Assembly: GCA_039545355.1 (NCBI GenBank)
Contig: BCJJ01000009.1
Location: forward strand, 1,467,757-1,531,756
Direction: 5' to 3'
Source: Trichosporon coremiiforme
Lineage: Eukaryota > Basidiomycota > Tremellomycetes > Trichosporonales > Trichosporonaceae
Length of the DNA stretch: 64,000 bases
In this document: positions 41,466 through 52,563 of the stretch, piece by piece
Numbering within the stretch: the first letter of the stretch is position 1
Layout: each line of letters begins with the position of its first letter
Notes under the pieces: model-generated
The model's database searches: none
Told to the model about the DNA's origin: nothing
The model's input: only the letters and a program-made list of their open reading frames with translations
Translations under genes and position numbers: made by a program

Positions 41466-43819
41466 TCAGTATCTGTCTCGGTCCCGTTCTGAACGCATGC
41501 CCTTCGCCTTGTTCGCCATCGTTCCAGCGTACGCTGAAATGTTGGCCATGAGCGACGCCGCGCCAGATGCACCAACTACCTTGACCTGGACGTCAGTTCG
41601 ACTCAATGATCTTAACTCACCATGATGGTAGGGTCCTGCGGGTCCTCGATGCCCTCGTCGCGCACCTTGCGCTTGAGCGTGTCCATAACCTCGTTCGTCT
41701 CGCCACGCTCGAGATCGTCTCGTGCGCGCATAATCGCCTCGACGAACTGAAGTTGCGGGCCGTGCGTCTTGGCAAAGTTCCAGTAGTCCATGAAGACCAT
41801 CTGCGGACTGGCGCTCAGCATTGACGCGACCTGGTCCATGATCTCGAAGCTCGGCTCGAGTTCCTCAGGCGGCTTGTACAGCGTGAAGAAATCGAACACC
41901 TGCGAGATGTCCGAGCGCAGTCGCTGCACAGCGCCGGGCATACGGAGCGAGTTGGGCGGAGCACGGCGCAGTGCCGTCAGGTACGTGATGAGGAAGGCGT
42001 CGAGCAGGTCCTCGATGACGATGTCGAAGATGCTCGGGTTCAGGTGGCTCTGGTAGTCGCCCATGTAGTCGCGCATCGTTTCGATGATCTGCGGCATGAG
42101 CTGGTCGTTATACCAGCCCGACTGCATGAACTGGCGCGTTGCCGGCCGCAAGTCGTTGAACACGAACTGCACCAGCGTACCAGTGCACTGCTTCGCAACA
42201 TCGAGATAGCCGTCGATTGCCTCGTTGAACCGCTCGATGATAGTCGGCTTGTACTTTTCGCTGACGAGCGGCTCGAGGCGGTTCTGCAAGGCTTCCGTGA
42301 AGTCGGCCGCGCGCAGCTGGTCGTTCGCAAGCGCCATGACATACTCGACGAGACCGCCGGCGACCTCTTCGGGTCGCTTCTCCGCCTGCGCCTGCGCCTC
42401 GTCCGACATGAGCTTGACCCACTCGCTCTGCACCCTCCGTTGCACCTTGCTGACCTCGGTCACAACGCGCGCGAGTACAGCACCCTGGTTGGAGTCGAGA
42501 GCGAGGTCGATCTGTTGGTTGACAATGGAGAAGAAGTCGACGACGCCGTCCATGCCAAATAGGCCATCCGTGCCACGTGACGGCTCCTCGGTTCGTGTCC
42601 TGAACTTGGCCGTCTCCTGCTTCTGCAGGTTGACGGTCCACTCCTCAAGCTTGGTGATGATGAGGCGCACGTAGTCCTCCAACAGGTCTCCGGCCTTGCC
42701 GTCCAGCAGCGGGGGCTGCAGCCACTCGGACGGCACCTCTAACTCCTTCATGCTGCGAGTGTACTCCTTCGTCCAGGCGAAGAGCTCGAGCAGCACCTGA
42801 GCTTCGGGCGCGCTCGCAACGACCTTCTTCAGCACCTCGTCGAGCGCGAGGTGATACCGGTGAATCAGCCACTTGACGGCCTCAAAGTCGGGCGGGAACA
42901 GATGCTCGACATCGTCCTTGATACGGATAATGTCCTTGTACATGAAGTCGAGGCCGTCGATGAAGCTCAGCAGATCGTGCTGGTTGCGATCGTAGTGGTC
43001 GGCAAACTTGCCCTTGATGTTCTTCTCGATCGCATCGAGGAACTTGTGCCGGTAGTTCTTGATCGGGCGAGCGTTACCCTGCACTCCGCGAAGGCGGGCG
43101 GCGTCATTGCCGACCTTGCGGACGAGACGGAGAGCGACTGTCTTCTCGTCTTCCCTGCCCTCGAACTCGATGATCTTGGCGAGGCGCACAACGGTGCCTC
43201 CGTGACCCTGGCGGGCGAGCTCAACGACGTTGCTCGCGAGCTCCCACATCCAGTTCTCAAACTCCTTGATGAGAACGTCGAGCGGCTCAAACCACCGCGT
43301 TAGGATCTCCCGCTCTTCTCGGTTTCCGCGCTTAGCCTCGGCCATTGTCTCGTTTCGGAACGACTCGAACTGCTGCAGCTGGAAGTGGATCGGAAGGAGG
43401 TGCGAGGCATCCGAAATCGGTCCTTGCGAGCGGTCGTCGTCCAGCAACCGACCAAGGTAGTCGACCTTGTCGGCCATGCTCTGCAACTGCTCGACCATCT
43501 TGGCGGTCTGCGCGAAATTACGGTGCACGGCGGACACGCGCGTAATCTTCTGGAACACGTCGCTCTCGTCCTTCGTGTTCATAAGCTTTTCGATCTCAGT
43601 CATGTCGTCGCGAATCATGTTGGCTGCAGCACGCGACTCCTGCAGTCGTAGGAGCGCCTGGCGTGTCGCATCGAGTTGACTGCGGACGCCCTCCTGGAGC
43701 TTGTTGTCGAGGGCGGCCTTCTCTTTGAGGAGCTTGTTGCGGTAGGTGGTGAGTTTGAGGAGGTCGTCCGGTTGGCGGAGGACCTCTCCCACCGCTGCCG
43801 ACGCCGAGAACGTCGCCAT
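41466..43819 (-). CDS. SEC6: Exocyst complex subunit Sec6, 772 aa
   Basis: Exons 41621-43819 and 41466-41585; intron of 35 nt (donor GTGAGT, acceptor CTGACGTCCAG). An N-terminal coiled coil (LLKEKAALDNKLQEGVRSQL) is followed by the helical Sec6 body with ILTRWFEPLDVLIKEFENWM, IEKNIKGKFADHYDRN and ETMRDYMGDYQSHLNPSIFD, and the conserved C-terminal bundle. The last exon adds a basic tail (ANKAKGMRSERDRDRY). Part of the octameric tether of secretory vesicles at growth sites. Length fits fungal Sec6. Confidence 0.93.
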
Positions 43820-44363
43820 CGCGGTGGTTGTGTGTGGTGGAGTGCTAGTTGAGTATGGTCAGTGTCAGACACTGGGAGTCGCACTGACGTCCACCACCAC
43901 CACCGCGTTGCTCGATCAGGACACTGGGCCCCCATGACGCGACGGAATCAATCTCCACAGTCACACTACCTCCACCACGTGGTCGGAATTGTTTGGATCG
44001 CCTATCAGACATTGTTTACCGATGCATCCTGTGTTCTCTACATCCCTCATCGACCCAGATGAAGCGGCCGTATTGGCTGACGGGATCCGCGGAATCGCAA
44101 ACGACAGATCTCTTTGCATTCCGTGCTCCAACTGGGCGTTGAGGATCTCTGAGAAGGCGTCACAGACGCCACGAAATCGAGACTCTCATCTGCCTCCACT
44201 TTGCTGACACACTCACACGACTAGCATCTGTGTGCTGACTCAACAGCCGTTCTCACGTTACTAACAGCAGCAGCGACATGGAAAGTGCAATTCAATCGAG
44301 CGTCTACAAAAGCAGCTCTCGGCTGTGAGCATTCCCCAACAAACTGCAAGCAACACTCTCGCA
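43820..44363. other. Divergent intergenic region (SEC6 / hydrolase)
   Basis: 544 bp between divergent starts; no gene or repeat seen. Confidence 0.5.
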
Positions 44364-45245
44364 ATGCCGACCACCACCTTCCACAACCAGACGCTGTCTA
44401 ATGGCGTCAACGTCCACTACGCCGATTCCGGGAACCAGGACGCACCCGTCCTGCTCCTGCTCCATGGGTTCCCCTCGACGAACCTCCAGTTCCGCAATTT
44501 GATCCCTCTCCTGGCTGCCTCGTACCACATTATCGCCCCTGACCTGCCCGGCTTTGGCCATACCACCCTGCCGAATGACACTGTACCCTCGTTCGACTTG
44601 ATGGCGGACACGGTCAGCCTGCTCGTTGATGCGCTAGGCATCAGCAAGTTCGCCGTCTACGTGTTCGACTACGGCGCGCCGACTCTGTTCCGCTTAGCAC
44701 TGAAGCGGCCTGAGCTGATCGCGGCGATCATCACCCAGAACGGCAATGCTTACGAGGAGGGCCTCGGAGCAGACTTCTGGGGTGGGCTGCAGAAGTGGTG
44801 GGCCGAAGGGGACGAGAACGGACCCATGCGCGAGGTGGTGTACGGCGCTGTCGGCGACATCGAGTGGACCAAGGCGCAGTACTACGACGGTGTACCCGAG
44901 GAGAACCGCAAGCTGGTCGACCCACAGATGTACACTCTCGACTACCTGCAGCACCTTGCCGAGCCTGCGAACCGCGATACACAAATGCGCATCTTCTGGG
45001 ACTACCAGAACAATGTCAAGCTGTACCCTCAGTTCCAGGAGTACCTGCGCAAGCACCAACCGCACGTCCTCGCCGTTTGGGGTGAAAATGATCCCTGCTT
45101 CGTCTATCCTGGTGCGCTGGCGTTCAAGCGCGACGTCCCCAAGGCCGACGTCCAGCTACTCCCAGGTGGCCACTTCCTCCTCGAGACGCACGTCCGCGAG
45201 GTCGCAAGCTTGATGCGCGAGTTCCTCAGCCGTATCAAGTGGTAG
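44364..45245 (+). CDS. Alpha/beta hydrolase, epoxide hydrolase/dehalogenase type, 293 aa
   Basis: Intronless. ATG 44364 (the frame is open 13 codons upstream without ATG). Oxyanion-hole motif LLLLHGFPS, nucleophile elbow VFDYGAP with Asp in the nucleophile position (not Ser), acid in AVWGENDPCF and catalytic His in LPGGHFLLETH. Asp nucleophiles mark epoxide hydrolases and haloalkane or haloacetate dehalogenases. Substrate cannot be told from the sequence. Divergent from SEC6. Confidence 0.85.
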   Translation: MPTTTFHNQTLSNGVNVHYADSGNQDAPVLLLLHGFPSTNLQFRNLIPLLAASYHIIAPDLPGFGHTTLPNDTVPSFDLMADTVSLLVDALGISKFAVYVFDYGAPTLFRLALKRPELIAAIITQNGNAYEEGLGADFWGGLQKWWAEGDENGPMREVVYGAVGDIEWTKAQYYDGVPEENRKLVDPQMYTLDYLQHLAEPANRDTQMRIFWDYQNNVKLYPQFQEYLRKHQPHVLAVWGENDPCFVYPGALAFKRDVPKADVQLLPGGHFLLETHVREVASLMREFLSRIKW

Positions 45246-46476
45246 TAGCTAAGGTCAGGTCATCAGTAGTAGTCATCAGTAGCTCGCGTCGGGGTCATAG
45301 ACGCTGCCCTCGCTGTAGAATGACCGCATGCACATGCACAGATGCCACAATCAGTAATCTGGGCAAACGATCGAGTGGGTCCGGAACAACAATCGCCCCG
45401 TCTCCGGTTCGGTCCTAACTGGGGGCACCGCATAAGCTTCCGCCGGTTGTATCACGATGACTCATTAATTTGGGTCATACCGGTCATCAGCGGCGAGTGA
45501 CTGTAGAGGAATGGAGGGTCTTGGCAACGCCCCCCCCCCGGGTTCTTCGTCCGCCTGCTCTCGCATCCATCCACTTCAATTCGCCTCAACGCCGGTGGGA
45601 GGGGTAGCTTCAAGGTCGACGAGGAGGGAGGGGGACGGAGGATGGGGACGAGGGGGCAGCGGGGGGACTCGCAGAGTCGCCACCGGTTCGGGTGGAGCGA
45701 CCCGAGTGTGAGTCCCGACCCGTGGGAGCCGCTTTGGTCGATGGCTGGGCGGTGGGCGGGGTGGTCGACTTTGTAGTGCGCGCGTCGGTGCCGTGGCTGT
45801 GGTCAGTCGTGCGGTGCTGTTCACTGAACAGTCGTTTGGGTGTCTTGTTCGCTCGTCGCTGTGTGCATGTGTCTGGACGACTGGTCGCATAAGCTGCAGC
45901 TGGCCGCGCAGACCTGCGCACCTGCGCACCACCCTAGCGGTCCAAGCAGGCCCTGCACATAGGGTGGCAAATGTGAAGATGGATAGCGCACCCTTGCGCG
46001 CGGTACAGGGCGCGGCGTTATGAGAAAACGCCGATTGACGTATGCAGCGGTTTTTGCAGGCGGCCGGATAGGCACGGTGGCTGTGGAAGTCTTTAAAAGG
46101 AGTACAGGTCCCAGCCGCGAACAAGTTCAATCCCCCCGGGTTTTCACTGATCGGACCGACCTCCACCAACCAGCGTCCACCGGCCACCCACCGGCCACTC
46201 GACACCACCACCAAAAACAACAACAACAACAACAACAACAAACCTCTCCCAGCAAGCATTCAGCATCCATCCACCCTCCCGCGTGCATATACCCGTCCGG
46301 TCCCATCTCTTACTCTGTGATATCATCCATTCCCCAAAAGGCATACCCAGCCCCGGTGCATACTTGTTCTCCATTGATCTGATCTGAACCATCAGTCCCA
46401 CCCCGCTCGCCACTTCGCACCCTTCCTCCGTCGTCATCGACCGGGCAGCGACACCTTCCTTTGCATCCCCACACCG

Positions 46477-46509
<33 letters not shown>

Positions 46510-46840
46510 ATTTTTGCTGCACTTTCAGACAAGGCTGGCAACACCTCCGTGACCTGGCATACGAGGTGCGTTCTACCATTCGCCCTGCATTCCCTGCGAT
46601 GCTGCTGGCCGGTTGCATGTGAACGCGTAGAGAATCCGGAGCTGACTGACCTTTTCCTTTCGCCCTCATCCGTCCACACCCTTGTTCAACTTATCATGGT
46701 CACTCGCCGCGCACGCCAACGCACAACACGCATACGCTTTGCGCCGTATACAAACATGGTCCACTCCCCGCCAATGTCGCCGTCGACACCACTCACTCGT
46801 TGCCGTTCTGACTCTTGCGTCCATCATATTTGCAACAGAC
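45246..46840. other. Intergenic and long leader of BET gene
   Basis: 1.6 kb without a supportable gene. It contains a 10-nt C run at about 45530, a (CAA)n stretch at about 46217-46240 and a 32-nt C run; the last kilobase is C/A/T-rich, like the leader of the BET gene. Confidence 0.5.
46478..46509 (+). repeat. Poly-C tract, 32 nt
   Basis: Uninterrupted run of 32 C, 332 nt upstream of the BET protein start codon and followed by ATTTTTG. Its length is likely to be uncertain in any assembly. Confidence 0.9.
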
Positions 46841-49051
46841 ATGTCCGCCGAGACCGCCCCAGCGGGGCCCGGAGTGACGGTCACTGCCACGCCTCCCACC
46901 GACAAGCCCCTTATCAACCCTATCCAAACCCACACTCCTCCCCCCTCCTCGACGATTGCCGAGGCTCCTCGCTCGCCGAATGTTCTGAACCCTGCCGCTG
47001 CCAGGAAGAGCAAGAGCGCATCGCCGGTCAAGCAGTCGTCACCGCTTGTCAATGGCACAGGAGGTGCTTCGGCGTCTGCCCCAGCGTCCAAGGCGTCGTC
47101 CGCCGGTCCCGCCACTGGCTCGCCTCTGCCTGACGCCTTCCCTACCCCTGCCAACACCTCATTCGACCAGCCTCAGCCATCGAACGCCCCCAACGCCACT
47201 GCGATGGACGTTGATTCGACGGATTCCAACAGCCTGAAGCGCCCTGGCGAGGCGTTGCAGGCGGGCGAGGTGAAGCGTGCGAAGGAGCAGCATGCGGTCG
47301 GCCAGGTCTCTGCTGCAGGCACGACACCCATCGTCGCTCCCGGAGCAGACCCCAATGCGCCGATCGTGTATCCCTGGACCAACTACGTCGAGCCTGCCCC
47401 TCGTGATCCAGGACCTTCCACGCGTTTGACCCTCCCTCAGTTTAAGCATTTGCTCAGCACGGTGCGGTCGATGCTCAAGTCGAACAACTCGTTCAACTTC
47501 CGCGAGCCTGTCGACACTGTCCGCTTCAACATCCCCCACTACCACCAGGTCATTGCTTACCCCATGGACCTCGGTACCGTCGAGACGAAGCTCGTCGCCT
47601 CTGACCCCCGTGGCCCGCCCAAGGATAAGGTCAAGGCTGCCCGGTGGGACACGAGCAAGGGCACATACAACTCGGTCTCAGAGGTGACCAAGGACGTGCG
47701 TCAGATTTGGGAGAACACGCGCAAGTTCAACGGCCGCGATCACGTAGTGTCCCAAGCCGCGTCCAAGTTACAGGACCAGTACGAGCGCGCCCTTCGCACC
47801 CTTCCCTCCGATCACCCTTCCCATGCCGCCTCCCCCTCTGCTTCCTCAGCACGCCGCGCAAGCGTCTCCCAGCCTCCTCAGATCCGCCGGGACATTGACA
47901 GCTCGCGTCCCAAGCGTGAGATCCACCCCCCTCCCTCAAAGGACATCAACTATGATGGTCCCAGCTCGCTCCGCAAGCCCAAGCGCCGCAGCGACCCGCA
48001 GCTGCAGTGGGCCGCCAAGACGATTCAGTCCTTTGAGAAGACGCAGAAGTACTTTGAGATCGCCTCTCCTTTCCTCTACCCTGTCTCTGAGATCATTGCC
48101 GCCATTCCCAGCTACACCTCCGTCATCAAGAAGCCCATCGACCTCTTGCAGATCAAGCAGCGTCTTGAGGACAACGTGTACGAGGATGTGCAGCAGATCA
48201 ACAACGACTTCCGTCTCATGGTCTCGAACGCTCGCCAGTTCAACCCTCCCGGAGATGCTGTGCACAACGCGGCCAGCGCGCTGCTCCAGGTCTGGGAGGA
48301 GAAGTGGCGCAGCCTGCCGCCAAAGCAGGAGATTCGTGAGCAGAGCGAGGACATTGCGGAGGAGTTTGACGATTCGGAGGACGAGGACAAGGATGTCGTC
48401 CGTCTGAAGGAGGCCAAGGCCGAGCGTGCTACGCTTGACCGGGAAATTGCCGACCTCGAGGCCAAGATTGCGCGCAAGCCGGCCAAGGTCAAGAAGACGG
48501 CCAAGGCTGTTCCCAAGCAGGCCAAGGCTCCGCGCAAGTACTCGACGACGAAGACCTCGTCGCCCGGTGGTGCCAACGGAGTGGCCAAGAAGCCTCGCAA
48601 GCAGAAGGAGGCGCCGGTTTACCGCGACGACGACGACAGCGACGCGGAGGAGCAGACCATCACGATTGCTCAGAAGCAGGAGCTTGCCGAGAAGATTCAG
48701 TCCGCGTCTATGGAGGTGCTGGCCCAGGCCATAGAGATCATTCAGACCTCGACCAACATTTCCGGAGATCAGGAGATCGAGCTCGACATTGACTCGCTTC
48801 CCCCCGCGACCGTCCTCAAGCTCTACAACCTCGTCTGCCGTGGTCGTAAGCGTGGCAAGAAGAACGCCGGCAACAACAAGGCCCCCGCTGGTGGCCGCAA
48901 GCACCTCAACGAGAAGGAGGAGGCGGACCGTATCCGCCGCATGGAGGCTCAGCTCCAGTCCTTCGAGGGTCGCGGCGGTGGTGGTGGCGGTGGCGCCAAC
49001 GCTTACGACGACGAGTCGAGCGATGAGGAGGAGTCGAGCGACGAGGAGTAG
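46841..49051 (+). CDS. BDF1: BET family double-bromodomain protein (Bdf1-like), 736 aa
   Basis: Intronless; first in-frame ATG at 46841. Bromodomain 1 at about 195-310 with YPMDLGTVETKL and the acetyl-lysine Asn region ENTRKFNG. Bromodomain 2 at about 384-490 with VIKKPIDLLQIKQRL and NARQFNPPGDAVHNAAS. A coiled segment (AKAERATLDREIADLEAKIA) follows, then a basic linker, the extra-terminal (NET) domain at about 612-675 (ELAEKIQSASMEVLAQAIEI, LDIDSLPPATVLKLYNLV), and an acidic Ser tail ending DESSDEEESSDEE. It reads acetylated histone H4 and supports TFIID-dependent transcription. Confidence 0.94.
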   Translation: MSAETAPAGPGVTVTATPPTDKPLINPIQTHTPPPSSTIAEAPRSPNVLNPAAARKSKSASPVKQSSPLVNGTGGASASAPASKASSAGPATGSPLPDAFPTPANTSFDQPQPSNAPNATAMDVDSTDSNSLKRPGEALQAGEVKRAKEQHAVGQVSAAGTTPIVAPGADPNAPIVYPWTNYVEPAPRDPGPSTRLTLPQFKHLLSTVRSMLKSNNSFNFREPVDTVRFNIPHYHQVIAYPMDLGTVETKLVASDPRGPPKDKVKAARWDTSKGTYNSVSEVTKDVRQIWENTRKFNGRDHVVSQAASKLQDQYERALRTLPSDHPSHAASPSASSARRASVSQPPQIRRDIDSSRPKREIHPPPSKDINYDGPSSLRKPKRRSDPQLQWAAKTIQSFEKTQKYFEIASPFLYPVSEIIAAIPSYTSVIKKPIDLLQIKQRLEDNVYEDVQQINNDFRLMVSNARQFNPPGDAVHNAASALLQVWEEKWRSLPPKQEIREQSEDIAEEFDDSEDEDKDVVRLKEAKAERATLDREIADLEAKIARKPAKVKKTAKAVPKQAKAPRKYSTTKTSSPGGANGVAKKPRKQKEAPVYRDDDDSDAEEQTITIAQKQELAEKIQSASMEVLAQAIEIIQTSTNISGDQEIELDIDSLPPATVLKLYNLVCRGRKRGKKNAGNNKAPAGGRKHLNEKEEADRIRRMEAQLQSFEGRGGGGGGGANAYDDESSDEEESSDEE

Positions 49052-50413
49052 AAAGCTAGGCCCTGACAGGCATCTCTTATATTGTGTCCAGGCGGTGGAG
49101 TGAGCCCGAGGAGGACTAGGACTTGAGGATTTTGGGATTCTGGTTCGGGAAGGAGGCATTGCGCCTCGGTTGCGTTTCAATAGTAGACCTTTGTAGTATC
49201 ACCGCCGTCTAAGGCGTCATGGCCACTGGCCGTCCGAGTGTGTAGACTGTACTCGGAGGAGACATGCATGATTAACATGTCACATCTCACAAGATTTTTG
49301 CTGCAGCGGCGCAGGCTGTGGCGCATTGGGTATCTGAGCAGCCTTGTGTATTACTTTTATTGACACAGGATGTTACAGGATAGAAAATTACTCAGTAGTA
49401 TGGCTGATAGAAATTCTAGTGTGAGGTAGAGGCCCAGGTCCCAGTCCCAAGGTTTCCCACGGTAGCTCATTATTTTTAATCGGACGTCGTCAGCCTCCTT
49501 TCTTGCCGCCTGAATGCATGTGGTGAGCGGTAATTCTAGGGGAAGCATGCAGTGATATGGAGTGTTGGAAGCAGATGCATGCGTGAGCTGTGCTTCGGTG
49601 GGGGCGGCGGAGTGCTGATTTTGATGTTCATTTCGGGGATATTCTACTGCCATCGCACTAGAGACGTCTTTGGCTGCCTTCAGCCGCGTGAATCTTCAGG
49701 TGTCCCAAAGAGCTATTGGCATCCAACGTCAACTTGGATCAATAAGGATCCCTCTAACTCTGTGCCAAGCCTGTGGTAGCTCAGCTCACGCGCCGTCACG
49801 ATGCGCCGACATTCGATCCAAGACCGGCAATCGCAAGAATTGTCACAGAGCTAAACAGCCAACAGCTGACCAAGTCTTGCCTGTAGATGGCCGGTGAATA
49901 TCCGGTATACAAGCGCTGAGAAGAAGCGCGCCGTACCCTGACTGCACCTTTGGGTCGCCGGGTGATCCGGAGACGTGCGGTATGTCACGGCACAATGGCA
50001 GCGGCATATGCGTCAGGTGGGCACGTGAGAACCCCGCAGGTCAAACTTTGAGTCCTCCAAACATCGATAGCGAGAGGACATGCATAGCACACACGCATGC
50101 ACACCGGTGATCAAGGACTGTCAGCGCCCAGATATGCCAGACGCCGGCGCACAGGCAGAAGGAGGCGCAAAGAACGCGGCAGAAGGGGAGTTCAGAGTTT
50201 TGCGCCGAGAATGCACCGAGCGTCAACCGCTTTTCCCCCCGATACCCCATTGCTACGTCACGCCCGCCCCTGACTGTAGCCCGGAGCAGGTCCGGTGGGA
50301 ACGCAATAAATACAGCCTCACCCCCGCCGAGTTCTCAACTCTTTCCCCCTCTAGTTACCCCCGCGGTCCCCTACACCATAAACGCTCTCAAGCTCGCAAA
50401 GCAAGCAATCAAG
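49052..50413. other. Intergenic, no gene seen
   Basis: 1.36 kb between the BET gene and the aldo-keto reductase. The last 200 nt have C-rich CCCCT-type elements and an AATAAATA sequence about 110 nt before the ATG, suggestive of a stress-type promoter (inference). Confidence 0.4.
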
Positions 50414-52048
50414 ATGGCCAAGGCTCCCCCCCAGTTCTTCACCCTTTCGGACGGTCGCAAGATCCCCTCCATCGGCCTCGGCACCGTGAGTTTCTGCTGC
50501 GCTGGAACCTGCCTCGGGAGCTCGACCGAGCTTGTGAACGCAGGCAAAACAGCGAGCGAGCGTGTAGTAGAGCTTCTCAGCTTTACGATGACATAAAACC
50601 GAGCTGACGCTGTGCCCCGTAATCGCTGAAAACGCACATCGTCATTTTCACTACCACCACCACCATCCGCCACATCACCCGCCCACCTTCCCTCCGCCCT
50701 CACGCATCCGCATCCGTCGCAACAGTGGCAGTCCAAGCCCGGAGAGGTCGCCAAGGCGGTCGAGACCGCTATCAAGGTGAGTCTAGCTGTGTGGCGGGCG
50801 GTGGAAACGAGTTGTGGCCGGTCACGTGCCGCACCACCCGGCCGGCTCTCCACGAGACCTCTACTCCTTCCATCGTCCGTCACGCCTTCCACAACACTTC
50901 AAACGCATTGCTGACGCGCAAGGCGGGTTATAGGCACATCGACTGTGCTTGGGCATACGGTACGTCGAATTCTGCTCTTTTTTTGACGTTCTTGAGAAGA
51001 AGAACGGCGAAGAAAGCTCGAGAAACGATGGAGATAGGTTAGCTGACGTTTTAGGCAACGAGGCCGAGGTTGGCCAGGGTATCAAGGCCTCTGGCATCCC
51101 CCGCGAGGAGCTCTGGGTCACCTCCAAGCTCTTCGAGCTCCACCACCACCCCGAGCACGTTCCCCTCGCCATCAAGGACACCCTCAAGAACCTCGGTCTT
51201 GAGTACCTTGACCTCTACCTCCTCCACTGGAACGTGAGTATCTGGGTGTTCAGCCGTCGGTCTGAGCTTTAATCGGGCCGATAAAGGGCATTTCTACCGC
51301 TTATCTACCGGCTTCCCCAAGCCTCTTGTGACACAGACGCTGACTTCAGATCAACTGGCAGGTCGACGCCCCTGAGGGCGTTCTCCCCCAGTTCGAGCAC
51401 GTCAAGACTGCTCCCAACGGCAAGCGTCTCCTCGACGTCCCTCTCTCTGACAACGTCCTCCCCACCTGGCGTGAGATGGAGAAGCTCGTCGACCAGGGCC
51501 TCGTCAAGTCGATCGGTATTTCCAACTTCAACATCCACCGCACCAAGGAGCTCCTGAAGGAGGCCCGCATCAAGCCCGTTGCCAACCAGGTCGAGCTCTC
51601 GATCCAGTGCCCCCAGTTCGAGCTTGTTGACTGGCTCCAGAAGAAGGACATTCTTCCTCAGGGCTACTCGCCGCTCGGCGGCACTGACGGCGAGGCTCTC
51701 CGCAACAACGAGCAGATCAAGAAGATTGCCGACAAGCACGGCGTCGAGGGTGCCAACGTCCTCATCTCGTGGCTCGTCTACCGTGGTATCAACCCCCTCC
51801 CCAAGTCGGTCACCCCCAAGCGCATCGAGAACAACCTTAAGCGTAAGTTCCCACCTCTTGCGTAGTGCTTCAGCTGACATGCAGTCGTCACTCTGTCCGA
51901 GGAGGAGATCAAGTCGATCGACGACCTCGCCAAGTCGCACCCTCCCAAGCGTGTCTGCGACCAGTCCGACCTCTACGAGCCCTACTACGACATCTACCAG
52001 GAGAAGGACCCCAAGTTCAACGACAAGGTCCAGGCCCAGTCGGACTAA
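50414..52048 (+). CDS. Aldo-keto reductase, 331 aa
   Basis: Six exons: 50414-50485, 50726-50776, 50923-50959, 51055-51233, 51350-51842, 51885-52048. NADPH-dependent reductase of carbonyl substrates. AKR signatures: GYRHIDCAWAYGNEAEVGQ (catalytic Asp and Tyr), WVTSKL (Lys), LYLLHWN (His), LVDQGLVKSIGISNFN, and the cofactor loop LPKSVTPKRIENN. The exon 5 start could be 51350 or 51362 (both in frame). The third exon is only 37 nt and uses an AAG acceptor. The C-terminus DLYEPYYDIYQEKDPKF is typical of fungal glycerol, xylose or aldehyde reductases; substrate unknown. Confidence 0.9.
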
Positions 52049-52563
52049 GTGCAGAGAAGAAGTTATAATCGAAAACACTTATGGCAGCTCGGCACCAGTC
52101 ATTCTAGGACAGTGGACCGAACACGCTGTACGTCGTATGCAACCAATATAGACTCGACAGGGCGAGCCACTGCTGTGCAGGTTCTACTGACGAGCATCTA
52201 GCTGTGCACGACGGGCGAGGAGGCGACAGAAGTGCATGGAAGGTTTTCATGTAGGGAGTGCGCAGATCATGCCGAGTCGTGTGGATCTGCCTCGTTCCCT
52301 TGAGTGACTGGACTGACCGCTGACCACACGTTCGCCACCTGCGCAAATGGCTCGCTGCGCCGCTGTCATCTTTGACTTCTCCAACTTCACTTAGCGTCCC
52401 AACACTTCACCTTTACCCTGCTTTCTCCTTCTCCCCTCGTCACCAGGCTCGCCCTACTGAGCGCGGCAGTGACCCCTCCCCTCTGACATCGCCCCAGCAG
52501 ACCCAAACACACTGCCTCCCTTCCTCGTTGCTCGCGACCTCACACTGCTGTGTGCAGGGCATC
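52049..52563. other. Intergenic / leader
   Basis: No gene seen. An acceptor-like CTGTGTGCAG just before the ATG at 52564 hints at an intron in the leader of the next gene. Confidence 0.4.

Noticed and set aside
47936..49180. 414-codon minus-strand frame opposite the BET gene
   Set aside because: Leu/Val/Arg-rich shadow of a GC-rich gene; the NET domain and acidic tail lie on the plus strand.
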